Below, piece by piece: positions 11,034-21,377 of a stretch of DNA of 64,000 nucleotides (positions within the stretch are counted from its first letter, which is position 1; each line of letters begins with the position of its first letter). The stretch spans positions 124,001-188,000 of the forward strand of contig MU270084.1 in the NCBI GenBank assembly GCA_021432635.1, read 5' to 3'. The DNA is from Thozetella sp. PMI_491 (taxonomy: Eukaryota; Ascomycota; Sordariomycetes; Chaetosphaeriales; Chaetosphaeriaceae). A model generated the notes under the pieces. The model was not told the origin of the DNA and searched no databases. It was given only the letters and a program-made list of their open reading frames with translations. The translations under genes were made by a program, and so were the position numbers.

Positions 11034-14000
11034 TCACTGTTTCTCGTAGTGATGGCGATTCCGATGTCTGCTGTAGTGTCTTGGCTGTTCCTGATCATCT
11101 CCATCTTCTGGCGTCCAGCAAGGCTGGGCCTCCTTGGTCCTGCGAGATCCTAGCATCGACAGGCCGGTCTCAATGGCATTTAGTAGGACTGGCGGTAGTT
11201 CTACGTGCGGCACACCAATGTGCGGAATACCAAAATTCTCCTCTGATGTCATTGTGCCATCTCCATTCCTCTCTACCAGCTTCGCCGACTTAAGAATCCT
11301 TACCACATGATCCCGGGAAGCATGTTCAGCTAGCCGCAGGGCGGTTTTGCCGTCTTTCGTCATCAATTCTTGGTCCGCATTGTATATCAATAGCACCGTG
11401 ACGACATTATCACGCCCAGTTTCGGCGGCGATATGCAACGGGGTGAGGCCTCCGACTGTCTTGGCGTTGACAGCCGCCTTGCTATCCAAGAGCACTTTTG
11501 CGGTATGATCCAGACCGTATTGCGCGGCCAGATGTAAAGGTGTTTCGCCAGCAGTCGTTATGCTGTCCACAGAGGCACCATTGTTAATCAGCCATTGGAT
11601 AGCTGCCTCGTTGCCGTGTACTGCCGCGCAATGAATGGGATACCATCCCGTCGAGGTACGTTGGGAGAAATCCGCCCCATACTTTTTGAGAAGCTCCAAC
11701 ATGCTTGGTGCGCCCTTCCACGCTGCAATATGCGCAGCAGTGCCGTTCTCCAATGTCGGTAGGTTGACATCTGCTTTGTGGGCGAGTAACATCTCCACAA
11801 TGTCTTCGTGCTCGCCCAGAACAGCATTGTGCAGCGGTGTGGTCTTCTCTCCGAAGAATTGCATGAAAAGTATGTCTTTCCAATCTTTGCCTTGTCTCAT
11901 GTTCACAATACCGGATAGCCCTGGTAGTATTCGAAAAGCAGCCGTGAGGCATTGGAGGAGTCCAACGGCGGAAGTGGTTTCGTTGGCATCGGCATTCCGT
12001 TGGAGCAACAAGCTGACAATGCGTCGGCTACCGACCCGGCAGGCGAAATGGAAGACATTCTCATCCATAATAGTTTTCTCGGCCCCGTGATCCAGCAGGA
12101 CAGTGAAAACTCCGATACTCTCCCGAGCCGCGGCAACGAACAGGGGTGTCAACAAGTCCGTGCTCCTTGCTTCCATCTGATGATTCCTTTTGTCGATACT
12201 GCACAGATACAGCGCCCACTCCGCCAAGTCAAAGAACGCTGCTACGTGGAGTCGTGATTGGAACTTTGGGCAGTGTTTGGGGTGTATGTGGCATTCGATT
12301 CCCCAAGCTGCTCGATACCAGTTTTGCCGGGCAATGTTGTCCTGACTAAAGAATGGCGAGCCAAAATTGATCGCGCCCGAAGTGGCTTTTTTTGCGTGTT
12401 CCGGCCAAAAACGTGCAGAATACTGAATGAAAGGCCGTCGGACCGTATAATCATCGTGATCCGGAAAGAAGACCTGCCTAGTGCCATTGGCGATCTCCAT
12501 AATGCATGCGTCGTGTTGGAAGATGGATTGCTCAAGGTAATTGACGCTTATTTTGGCAATTTCACTATGCCCGTCGCCTTCTGAAAAGAAAAAGTTATTA
12601 ATGTCCGGAGTCGCGCCCCAGCTAGAAGGATCTGTGGTCAGGAAGTTCTTGACTTCTGTATGTGTGATGTTGGCATCGCCTTCTACACCTCTTTCTAACA
12701 GAATGCCGCATGCTTTGGACGCTTCTCGTATGATATGACGTGCCCGAAAATATCTGTCTCTCGAGATGAAGCACCATACTTCCTGTAACTGCGAAAGCTG
12801 CAAAGGGACGAACGCCAGTGACAACCACTTGAGTAGAAAACGTGCTGGGGGTCTGAGGTCGTAAGGAATGTCGCTAAGGATATCACACCACATGGATTGA
12901 GTTGTCCTGGAGATCCATGATATCTCTCTGGCTTCCCGGGTCTTCAATCTACCCAGCACGTCAACGGCGGCTTCTACCCACAAGAACGTGCCGTCATTAC
13001 AGGTGCGCAACCTTTCCTCAAGTATTCGTGTTGTCGCTTCGTCCCACTGCTTTTCTTGAGAAAGGTTCACGATTCTTTCTCGAATGTATAGTTCCAAAGC
13101 ATTGGATGGGAGTGTGCGTCCTGTTGTATCCTGCGTCTGGGGAATTTCCGGGTCGGGCAACTCTTTGGGTGAAACGTCCGGTAGCCGGAGTAATGGAGAG
13201 GAATCTGTCATGGCATCCTCGATCGGAGCCTTTGATATTTCACCCTTCCTAGAGACTATTTCCGACGACTCCTTGTGAGTATCATCCCGGAAAAGATTGT
13301 CTTGATTGCTCTCATTCTTCGAGATCTGGATATGCGTGAAAACTTCCAATTTCTTTAAGAATGAAGGCTCATCTCGGCTGACTACGGCCAGCTTGAAAGC
13401 AGGCAGCTTGCTGCTGGGTGTGGTGATAGTCTCTGTATCCATGGCAGTGGCGTTGGGTACTCCGAGGACCTGCTTCCGCCTGATGACATCGAAGTCGTTC
13501 TTGAGCATGTTCACGAAGTTTTCGAGTTGTTCCACAGAGCTTTCCGAGCATTCGTCCAATCCATCGATCACACAGTAAACCGTACGATAGCTGCAATTGT
13601 TGACCATGTTTCTGAAAATCCTCCAAAGCGCGAATATCTGACCGAACAGAGCAGGCCCCTGACATCTGAAGTCCGGCACGAGGTCCCCAGCGCTCTGCTC
13701 GTTCTTCGAAATAAAGAGTTTCATAAGGCCACGTAGAACGCTAGTAGGAGAACGGCGATCGAGCTCGCGGCCGATACAGAAATAGTACAGAACCACACTA
13801 TCCTGGTCATTCTTCTTTTCCAGCTCTTGCGTCAAAAACAAGGAGAACATTGTCTTTCCCGTCGCGGGCGGTCCATAAATCCAAAGTAGTTGGGTGCCTG
13901 ACGACTCTCTCTCCCAAAAATGGTATTCGGCGCTTTCCATGATCCATTGGAAATATTCCTTGTAACGGGTCCTTTGGCTTATAATGGGTCCTTTGGCGTT

Positions 14001-14249
14001 GATTAGCCTCGTTCTGTCGTCTAACGGCAGCGAGGGACTCAATTGCTGGATGCATTTGTCTCTGGTTTCTTGGTCGGTAGCCACTTTACCCTGCAGGATG
14101 ACAATTGGTGCGACCCGGATACTTGTGTTTCTGCCAGAGTGGATGGATCCCAGGGACAAACTCGCAAATCTTGCGTTCAGATTGTCGATGACGCCTGCCT
14201 TGCCGGGATACTGCTCGAGTAACCTGATTGCTTCCTGCGCCAGCTCCAT
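11034..14249 (-). CDS. NLR-like protein: NACHT NTPase with ankyrin repeats
   Basis: An uninterrupted 1071-residue frame. A NACHT-type NTPase core covers about residues 80-500: Walker A GPPATGKT at 126-133, preceded by the usual QLLWIY strand, and Walker B VYCVIDGLDEC at 224-234. Ankyrin repeats run from about 700 to 985 (TPLHNAVLGEHEDIVEMLL, ETPLHLAAQYG, LTPLHIAAETG among others). A charged, Lys/His-rich tail ends the protein. Proteins of this type are fungal NLR analogues that switch to an active oligomer after the repeats sense a ligand. The first about 60 residues are too short to be an effector domain. An acceptor-like CCCCACAG at 14277-14270 keeps the frame open upstream of the ATG, so a short first exon further upstream is likely. 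I could not fix it. The gene diverges from an alpha/beta-hydrolase gene, a classic receptor/effector layout. Confidence 0.85.
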   Translation of the reverse strand: MELAQEAIRLLEQYPGKAGVIDNLNARFASLSLGSIHSGRNTSIRVAPIVILQGKVATDQETRDKCIQQLSPSLPLDDRTRLINAKGPIISQRTRYKEYFQWIMESAEYHFWERESSGTQLLWIYGPPATGKTMFSLFLTQELEKKNDQDSVVLYYFCIGRELDRRSPTSVLRGLMKLFISKNEQSAGDLVPDFRCQGPALFGQIFALWRIFRNMVNNCSYRTVYCVIDGLDECSESSVEQLENFVNMLKNDFDVIRRKQVLGVPNATAMDTETITTPSSKLPAFKLAVVSRDEPSFLKKLEVFTHIQISKNESNQDNLFRDDTHKESSEIVSRKGEISKAPIEDAMTDSSPLLRLPDVSPKELPDPEIPQTQDTTGRTLPSNALELYIRERIVNLSQEKQWDEATTRILEERLRTCNDGTFLWVEAAVDVLGRLKTREAREISWISRTTQSMWCDILSDIPYDLRPPARFLLKWLSLAFVPLQLSQLQEVWCFISRDRYFRARHIIREASKACGILLERGVEGDANITHTEVKNFLTTDPSSWGATPDINNFFFSEGDGHSEIAKISVNYLEQSIFQHDACIMEIANGTRQVFFPDHDDYTVRRPFIQYSARFWPEHAKKATSGAINFGSPFFSQDNIARQNWYRAAWGIECHIHPKHCPKFQSRLHVAAFFDLAEWALYLCSIDKRNHQMEARSTDLLTPLFVAAARESIGVFTVLLDHGAEKTIMDENVFHFACRVGSRRIVSLLLQRNADANETTSAVGLLQCLTAAFRILPGLSGIVNMRQGKDWKDILFMQFFGEKTTPLHNAVLGEHEDIVEMLLAHKADVNLPTLENGTAAHIAAWKGAPSMLELLKKYGADFSQRTSTGWYPIHCAAVHGNEAAIQWLINNGASVDSITTAGETPLHLAAQYGLDHTAKVLLDSKAAVNAKTVGGLTPLHIAAETGRDNVVTVLLIYNADQELMTKDGKTALRLAEHASRDHVVRILKSAKLVERNGDGTMTSEENFGIPHIGVPHVELPPVLLNAIETGLSMLGSRRTKEAQPCWTPEDGDDQEQPRHYSRHRNRHHYEKQ

Positions 14250-14969
14250 GATGATTGAAGATAGATTCCCTGTGGGGAGGTAATTGCTGTACTGGAAGTG
14301 TGCAGAATGAGACCCGACCCATGCACGCGTGTTGACACAAACTCGCCGAGGTGGTCAAACCATTTGAGGTTGATACATTTTCGATCGAAAAAGGCCTCAC
14401 TCCGTGCAAGACCACGAGACTCATGCCCAGTCATGCAATCATGACATGATACTGGTCCGGCTATGTTTGTGGCTTCAGCTCTGACCGAGTGGCACAACCA
14501 GTGTATTGGTATTCCTCACTCAGCTCGAGACTTGTGGCTGTGATGTGTTTGCTGCTATTGGCCCAGCCCCCCATTGGACATCACGCGGTTTGGAACACCA
14601 GCTATAAGTCCATACTACTTTGCAGCCCATTCGCGTGCTAAATGGTGTGACTCGGTGGCGAACAAGGCAATGGAGTAGAGGAAATCTTGCCCAGCATGGA
14701 GCAGCGATAGCTTTGGCATTGCTAGGCTCTATACGTATATACGCATGTTTCGTGCGGAACGCCAGAGACAAACCTAGCACCACTGAGTAATCTCGTCTAA
14801 TCTTACAATCCCAAAGCAAACCGGAACCACAAAAGCTACCTGTTTTCCATACCTAGCATGCTGAAATCATCGCGTCTGTGGCAGCGTCAATCTTTAGGAC
14901 TTAAGGTCTGCACAAGTCCGGAAAACGCTGTTGTCGAGTAAGGCATGCCGAACCTTCGCTCGTGGCGAG
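14250..14969. promoter_or_regulatory. Divergent spacer between NLR and hydrolase genes
   Basis: About 0.7 kb holding both promoters and probably a short unplaced first exon of the NLR gene. On the minus strand a start-like frame at about 14433 (MTGHESRGLARSEAFF) is one candidate, but I could not connect it to the main exon with a convincing donor. Confidence 0.4.
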
Positions 14970-16088
14970 ATGACGAGACTGAATTATAGAAGCATAGTCT
15001 TTGTCCATGGTCTGACCGGAAATCGAGAATCTACATGGACCGACAACGAGAGCAACATCTTCTGGCCCGTGGCATTTCTCAGCAAGGATATTTCTCAAGC
15101 ACGAATTCTCAGCTTTGGATATGATGCAGATTTTGCTCATTTTCTAGCCGCAACCAGCACGAATCGCATTGGCGAGCATGCGAATAATTTGGCAAACGAA
15201 TTGGCGCAAATCAGAGAGACGACCGACTCAGTAAGCAATTCGGAAGAACATTGGGGTCAAGGCCTAATTTTGCCCAGGCCGAGAGAGCTATATTATTCGT
15301 TGCTCACAGCCTCGGAGGTCTTGTGGTTGAAGATGTACGGATTCCAACTTCTAACCGCACCTGCACCTGTACATGGGTATCCTGATTGCGTCTGTTTAGG
15401 CTCTTCTCGCCGCGAAAGACAACAGTGAGAAGTACATTCGCAAACTGGTCCAATACGTTAGGGGAATTATCTTCTTAGGCACCCCTCACCTCGGCACCGA
15501 CAAGGCAAAATGGGCATCGTTGCTTGCCAATTTCGCGAGTATTGTCGAGAAAGCCAACACGGGACTTCCCGGAGTGTTGAAACCCGACTCGGAGGTATTG
15601 GCACGCATCAACAGCGAGTTCCACCAAATGGTTTCGATTCGAATCCAGGAACGCCGGGCCCCGATTTGGATCAAATGTTTTTTTGAGGAGTATCCATATA
15701 AAGGAGTTTTGGTGAGAATTCCGAATCAACTCGACCTTGTAGCTCTACATCTTGCTGAATTCGTCAATAGATTGTGCCCAAACAGTCTGCTGCACTGCTG
15801 GGTTATAACCCACAGGGAATCAGTGCAAACCACGTTGAGATGTGTAAATTTGAGTCAGTGGAAAATCCGGGTTATCAAGCAATCAAATTTCAGCTACTAC
15901 TGTGGCTCAAGGAGATTATAGAAATTCGACAGTCCACAGCAAGTCTGGTCACAAACTCGAACGAAAACAATCGAATTTTGGAGAGCAAACAAATCGACGC
16001 AGGCAAAGGTGGGAGCGAAATTGGAGGCAAATCCGTTTTAATCGGCAGCGTTTTTGCTAGGCGTGATAACCTCTTCAATTTTAGCTAG
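14970..16088 (+). CDS. Alpha/beta-hydrolase (SesB/PGAP1-like serine esterase), likely NLR effector
   Basis: Four exons: 14970-15230, 15278-15334, 15400-15711 and 15771-16088, giving 315 residues. All three introns (47, 65 and 59 bp) have GT-AG ends, and the joined frame reads as one family. The oxyanion segment IVFVHGLTGN lies near residue 10, the nucleophile elbow is AHSLGG with Ser98, GIIFLGTPHLG follows, and the probable catalytic His231 sits in ISANHVEMCKF. This fold is the N-terminal effector of many fungal NLRs and also occurs alone beside them. Here it stands alone, divergent from the NACHT-ankyrin gene. The last 30 residues are Gly/Ser-rich, contain GGKSVLIGSVFA, and lie beyond the hydrolase fold. 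They may be a signalling motif. The true N-terminus may include another short exon, since CTGAATTATAG just before 14993 also looks like an acceptor. Confidence 0.85.
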
Positions 16089-17072
16089 TTAAGACTTTTC
16101 TCGGCAAATCGTGTAGCGTGTAGCGCCTAGTCAGTTTATATAAAAAAAATAAAAATAAAAAATAAAAGGAGAGGGGGGAAGGGGTTTAACTACCCACCTA
16201 AGGCTATCGTACCTTGATGAGAAACCTTAGGTTCCCGTGACGATTAGCTTGGGCCAGTATATCACACGAAACACCAGCATGTGAAGTCACTTAAGCTAGC
16301 GGTGTCACTCACGATACCCGACACATATTATCTAGGAACTCAATGTGAGCTGGCATCAGCTGTCTTATTCCATATTTCTTGCCATTCTAGTTGATATAAA
16401 CATTCCGTCATTATTGGCGGACTGGTCTTTGAAGGCCCTCGGATCGAGAGTCCTCAGCTGTCTTAGGAGGGGCTTCTTCCTTGAACAATCCTAATTCTCC
16501 TTTGAGATGCCCGCGATTACCGCCTAACTTGCAGTCAGTCTTAGTAGGGCCTCTGACTCGCGTACTAAGGGGGCCTCAAATCTACGGCTGACGTTTAGAG
16601 AAAGAGATCTAACGAACCTGCAGCAATAGCACAAACACATTTCATTTGGGGTTAAAAAGGTGTCGAGAGCTCGTAGTCAAAGGCGACTGGCTTCAAAACC
16701 ATGTTGCAAATCGGCAACTGCCCTTCCTGTCTATTGCAGCTGAAAAGGGTGTCTTGTTTGACTTGTTTTCGAGCAAAGGTGGGTGGGCCGACAACGATCG
16801 ACTAGGGCCTCTATGGATCTATAAACAGTCGGCTGCGCCCCCTAAATATCCATGTCTGCAGGCCTAGCCTGCCAGCAAATTAGCGCTGCACTGCGGCCGA
16901 CATGGCTTAGGCAAGCGGCGCCTGTGTCGGCTACCTCAGGCAGGAGCTGCGTCTAGCACAAGCATCTGTTGCAGGGTGTAAATCACGAAAGCAGATTGGT
17001 CCATTGCCGCGGGCATCTCATCGCACCGTCACGTAGAATCGCAGAGCCCGATACGTTGGGTATTTCAATTTG
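16089..17072. other. Gene-poor spacer with A-rich tract and possible ankyrin relic
   Basis: About 1 kb without an intact gene. It holds an A-rich run at 16142-16168 and a short inverted repeat (ACCTAAGG near 16197 and CCTTAGGT near 16226). The stretch at 16646-16867 is listed separately as a possible relic. Confidence 0.4.
16646..16867 (+). pseudogene. Possible ankyrin-repeat gene fragment
   Basis: A short open frame reads LPFLSIAAEKGVLFDLFSS, which resembles one fungal ankyrin repeat of the form PLxxAAEKGxxxxxxLLL followed by a Gly-Ala-Asp-like turn. It has no plausible start or splice neighbours. It could be a leftover of another NLR-type gene near the intact one, or chance similarity. Confidence 0.2.
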
Positions 17073-18323
17073 CTACCGATTCCAAATGATATTCCCGCTG
17101 ATAATGAACATGACTGACTCGACCAGCGTGCGCAGGTCCGCAGAGATGTCGGTCCGCCGTTTGGTGTGCTCCACCGTGGCCATGTAGTATGTAATGTTCT
17201 CCCGGAGCTGCTGGTGGCAGTACTCCCGCGCCTCCGTCTCCATCATCGAGTGCGTGCGCATCACGAGCCCGATCGCGTTCGATATAGGCCCCGCGCCCGC
17301 CCCTCTCTGGTAGGGTGCACCCAGGGTCGTGCTCGCGGTTAGGTCGTTTGTCAGCGCAACGGCCCTCCATGCGGGCTGGCTTAGCTGCCAGAAGGTGGCC
17401 ATCTCGCTAGCCGGGACAGTTAGGCCCATGGCAAACACAGCCACGCCGGTCAAGTATCTAGCGCATCGGGGAGCATCAGTACGGCTAGGTATATGGTCCG
17501 CGCCGGGCGGCAGGAGTATGAAAACTTACAAGCGGCCGACCTCGTTGGCACGATAGTCCAAGTAGTCGTCGAGCCGGTCAAACAAGGCGTAGTTGACGAG
17601 GCCCGTCTCCTGTCCAATCCATTGGTCCCAGAGCCCCAGGGCCGCACTGGCAGAGAAAGGATCCGTCCCCAGCATCTCACTGGCAACCTTCCGCACCATC
17701 CAGTTCCTCCCGTTCCCCCTGCTTGCTCCTACCGGTGAGGAGGCATGTCTACTCCGAAATGCTTCTTGCAGCTCGTCATAATGCCCCCCAGACTGTCCAT
17801 GTTAGCCTGACTGCTGCTTAAAAATGGAAGGGGGCGTCTCTGCATGCGAGAGAAGGAAGTAACGGTGGAAAAGTCTCACCGGAGTTACACCGTTGGCGCC
17901 GAGAATGCTGTCATGGATGAAAAGAAACTCATGGAAGTAGCCTAGGATTTCGAGGCGGTCCGGTAGCGCCTCGGGGTACGCCATGGAAATGGCGCTGTTG
18001 TTGGCGGGCGGACTTCGCGTGTTAGGATCCAAGGGGCCAACATGCTCGACCCAGTCTTGCTGGGCCTTGGAGACTCCAGCCTGCTCCAGCTCCGGGTTGT
18101 TATGGCAGCGGAGCGGCAGGCCATTGCAGAGCCCTTGGGTGTCGAAGATGGAGGGGTCTATCGGGGACGAGTACTGGTATGTCATGGCCGGTATCTGGTT
18201 GTGTGGACTGCGAGGCACGTCGCTGGATGGAGGGGCCATGGTGAAGAGGACAGCCGGGTAGGGATCTCGACGATTTAAACTGAGCGTCTCGGACGTGATG
18301 GGTGATCGGTGAAGGCTGGCCAT
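17073..18323 (-). pseudogene. Decayed class I terpene cyclase (fusicoccadiene-synthase-like N-terminal domain)
   Basis: Three exons (18323-17880, 17792-17530, 17457-17073) join in frame to 363 residues. The introns are good: donors GTGAGA and GTAAGT, branch sites GCTAAC and ACTGAT. The fold matches fungal bifunctional terpene synthases: YSSPIDPSIFDTQGLCNGLP, AYPEALPDRLEILGYFHEFLFIHD, DQWIGQETGLVNY, then VFAMGLTVP and ALTND. The catalytic motifs are worn. The Asp-rich motif reads HDSILG (D138, second Asp and Glu lost). The NSE motif stops at N273-D274 without the spaced Ser and Glu. The reading frame ends at SGNIIWNR, before the usual C-terminal Arg-Tyr pair. No prenyltransferase domain follows. 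A dead or dying gene is likely, although the intact splice sites suggest recent decay or a non-catalytic protein. Confidence 0.7.
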
Positions 18324-21300
18324 CCTGGAGGGCCCCCCAAGGCTCACCGTCGTGGATGTGGAGTGGCGACTTGTAGGAGTCAGAAGGCGTGGAGTGGTGC
18401 CTCCCTCAACGTAGCTAGGTGTGTCGGCTTGTACGGTTCAGGGAAAAGGTGTCTGGGACGGATTTTCAGGTGGTGGTAGGGCTGTAGGGCTGAGCGGGAC
18501 TAAAATAAGGCACAGGGAAACAAGCGTCTGACGGCCTGGACACACACCTAGTACATAGTAGGGCCGCATACCGCAGGGCCCCGTCCAAAAAGAGAAGTTC
18601 GGTATCGCAGGTCGATCCTCGGTCTGGCGGCCCGCTGGTTTCATACCCTCCCGGTGTTTTTGATGTGGACCGTTCCAGGTGGTCCTGGCCCGGTGTTGCC
18701 CGACAAGCGCCCCTCCCCTCGTAAACCCACTTCTCGGGGCGCTTCCCGTGCGCTACCTGATGCACACATGTGGACGAAAAATTGCCGAGGTGCTGCCCCG
18801 TACGATCCGGTCTCTACTAAACAAAATAGTTCGCATTCGTCAAGGCCCTATCCGTCGCTACGGGCGGCCCTCCCCTTCTCCGCGCGCCGAACGGGATAAA
18901 TGACGGGCGGTGCTTTCTGCACTTTTGTTCTCGGGCCCGAGGGATGCACATGCTGACCAACGGTTCCAAAAAAACGGCACAAATACATAACAGGAAAAGA
19001 GGGCGCCAGTGCTTGCGGCGCGGGCCCGCCCCCCCCCCCCCCTCCCCTGACCGGTTGCGCGTTCTCTGGGCGCGCTATTACCATATTGAGCTTACAATGA
19101 CTTCCGGATGCCCATAGGCGGTGGTGCTAAGCTTACCTTTTAAGTACTGTCCCTCCTTGGGGGGTCCTGATTGGCGCAACAAGCGCACCTTGAGCAGGGT
19201 AGCGAAGCTCTGCGGCCGGGGGTTCCCTCCCTATAGACGAGGGATGCACCCCGCGGCCTGGCATCGGAGGATCCAAGTAAAGGGCCGCCGGCGGGTCCGT
19301 GCCGGTGTCGAGCACTAGTCACAAAGGTACTGAGTACCAGCGGTGCTTCAGGGTTCTAGCAAACCATCACTCGGCCGTCATGTTTGACCGATTGTCGGCG
19401 CGGCGGGGCAGCGGTTGGAAATCACGCCGTGCCACCGCGCAGCTCGGCAAAGCGGACACCGGACAAGAAAAGCGAACCGGACTTATTGGAGCCGAGTCCA
19501 ACTTGTTCGGATAAGTCGCACGACTCACACGCAGGTTTTGACCAGGCCGGCGGCTCCTGTGACTAAGCTAAGCGTCTATTAATCTCCGAGCTGGCTTGAG
19601 CTGGCGCAGGAATCCTGCATTATGTTCTAGAGTCACCATGTATGTGGCTGCTACGAAAAGGGTAAACAGTTGGGTTCTTACGGAATCCTCCCGCCATAGC
19701 GCTAGAGGGCTAAGCGTCCCAAATATTAAAGCTGTAGGCCGGACCACTGTAAGTAGCATCCTGACCGAGGCTAGCCCTGGCCCAGTAACAGGCGTGGCAG
19801 GCCGCAACGGTGAATAGCCAACGCCTCCACCGAGGATCCCCCGCCCGGTTCATACGGTCCTGCGGGGCTCTTGACGTTGCATTGATTGGGGCGACCAAAG
19901 TCTCGCTAGCAAGAACTCGCTCTCAGGAACAGAAGCTCGTAACAAAAGAGGGGGCGCCGACTGAGAAGGGGGCATCTAATGATTTGAGCCTTCTTGGGTG
20001 GGTGACGATGATGATCCAGGCACGTGGTTAGGATACTACAAGCTACGTCAAAGTCGGCTGGTTTAGCGGACAGAAAGGACCTAGTGTGAAACTATTACTT
20101 TAGCTAGGAGCGAACCAGAATGGCTGCGGAGGAGGGCGAAGGGTCAGTGGAAAGATTAGATAGAGCTAATAAGATCTGCACAAGATGCGTTAGATGACGG
20201 GGAGGGAGGGAGGACGGGTTGGGGGCCGGGAGCAAGATATTGTCTACTAAGCGTAAGGAGCAAGGCCCAGGGCGAGCAGAGAGCCTAACTTAGTCGGCAA
20301 GCCGCTCTTGAGCGAAAGCGAAGCGGAGACGTCGCCGCAAAAGGGGGGCACGCCCTGGGCGACGGGTCAGGCCCGGAGACGATTCCGCGGTCCGTAACAA
20401 GTCCATCGCTTCGAGAGAGTAGTAAGCGCCTTTGCTTGTCCACCGGTCGTGACCAAGGTGCCCAGCATCTACTACGTAGGCGGGTCTAGACGAAACCCCT
20501 CCCTCCCAAGTACGACTTGCTATCCGGTAGGACTTTAGGTTTTAGAAGCTTGTCCAGGCAGGTCGCTCACTCTTGGCGCCGACTCTGTACGGGTCTCGTG
20601 CTGTGTGCATGGTGGCAGCCCGCCGGCACCTCGTGAGTCGGGTTGCAATTGATAGCGTAGCACTGGGCAAGGGATGCCCCTATCCCAGGGCATCGGAGAG
20701 CCCGCGCGCTGGTAAATTGGACCAACCACATTGACGAGGCTCGGGGTTTTGTCGCGTGGGACGCCTGCACGGCTCATGCCCACGGGCCGAGAAACATGCC
20801 TCTCGGTACTACCCTATTTCGCGGAGGATCTTCTCCATGCATTCTGGAGTTGCAATGAGTAGTACGGTGCATGGAGACACTCGCTACTACGTACTACTCT
20901 CCCTGCTGCCCTTGCTGCATGCTCTACCGCCGTTAAGTAGCCAATCGGTAGCCCGTCGTGCACCCCAACATGTTATAGCGCTACAGTAGCAACGGCTCTG
21001 AACCCCAATTCAGATCTATTACGCGCCCTGTGCATCTTGGCAACCCGGTATAGGTAAATGCAGTGTAAGGCCGGTGCAAGATGCCCTCGTTACAAGGCGC
21101 GGGACTTTGCTTGATCGTACGAAGCAGGTGCGTCTGCGATACCAGATAGCGCGGTGCATACAAGACCCATAGGGGCTGTTCATTCAGCGGAAGAGGCATC
21201 CCAGCAGCCGAAAAGAGTGTGTTGCTCCTCCCCCGCTCGGTGGGCCTTGGAGGGGGAAGGGGCGGGGCGGGAGGGAGTTCTCCCTCTTTGGCCCTGAAAT

Positions 21301-21377
21301 TTATCTTTCGCCCTCCCAATCGAAGCACCAGCCTCCGCTCAACTCCGCGGAACTAACCCGCACCTTGGCTGCGCACC
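18324..21377. other. 3-kb gene-free block of unknown origin
   Basis: I found no long open frame with recognisable content on either strand. The block includes a C14 run at 19029-19042. From about 18650 to 20500 the texture (roughly even base use, no AT-rich decay, no poly-purine promoter elements) differs from the flanks. It is neither a recognisable transposon nor an rRNA. Nearer 20800-21370 it grades into ordinary promoter-like sequence for the metallopeptidase gene. Confidence 0.4.

Noticed and set aside
19990-20012. GGGTGGGTGAC resembling the 3' part of 5S rRNA
   Set aside because: Only about a dozen bases match. The A-box and flanking 5S sequence are absent.
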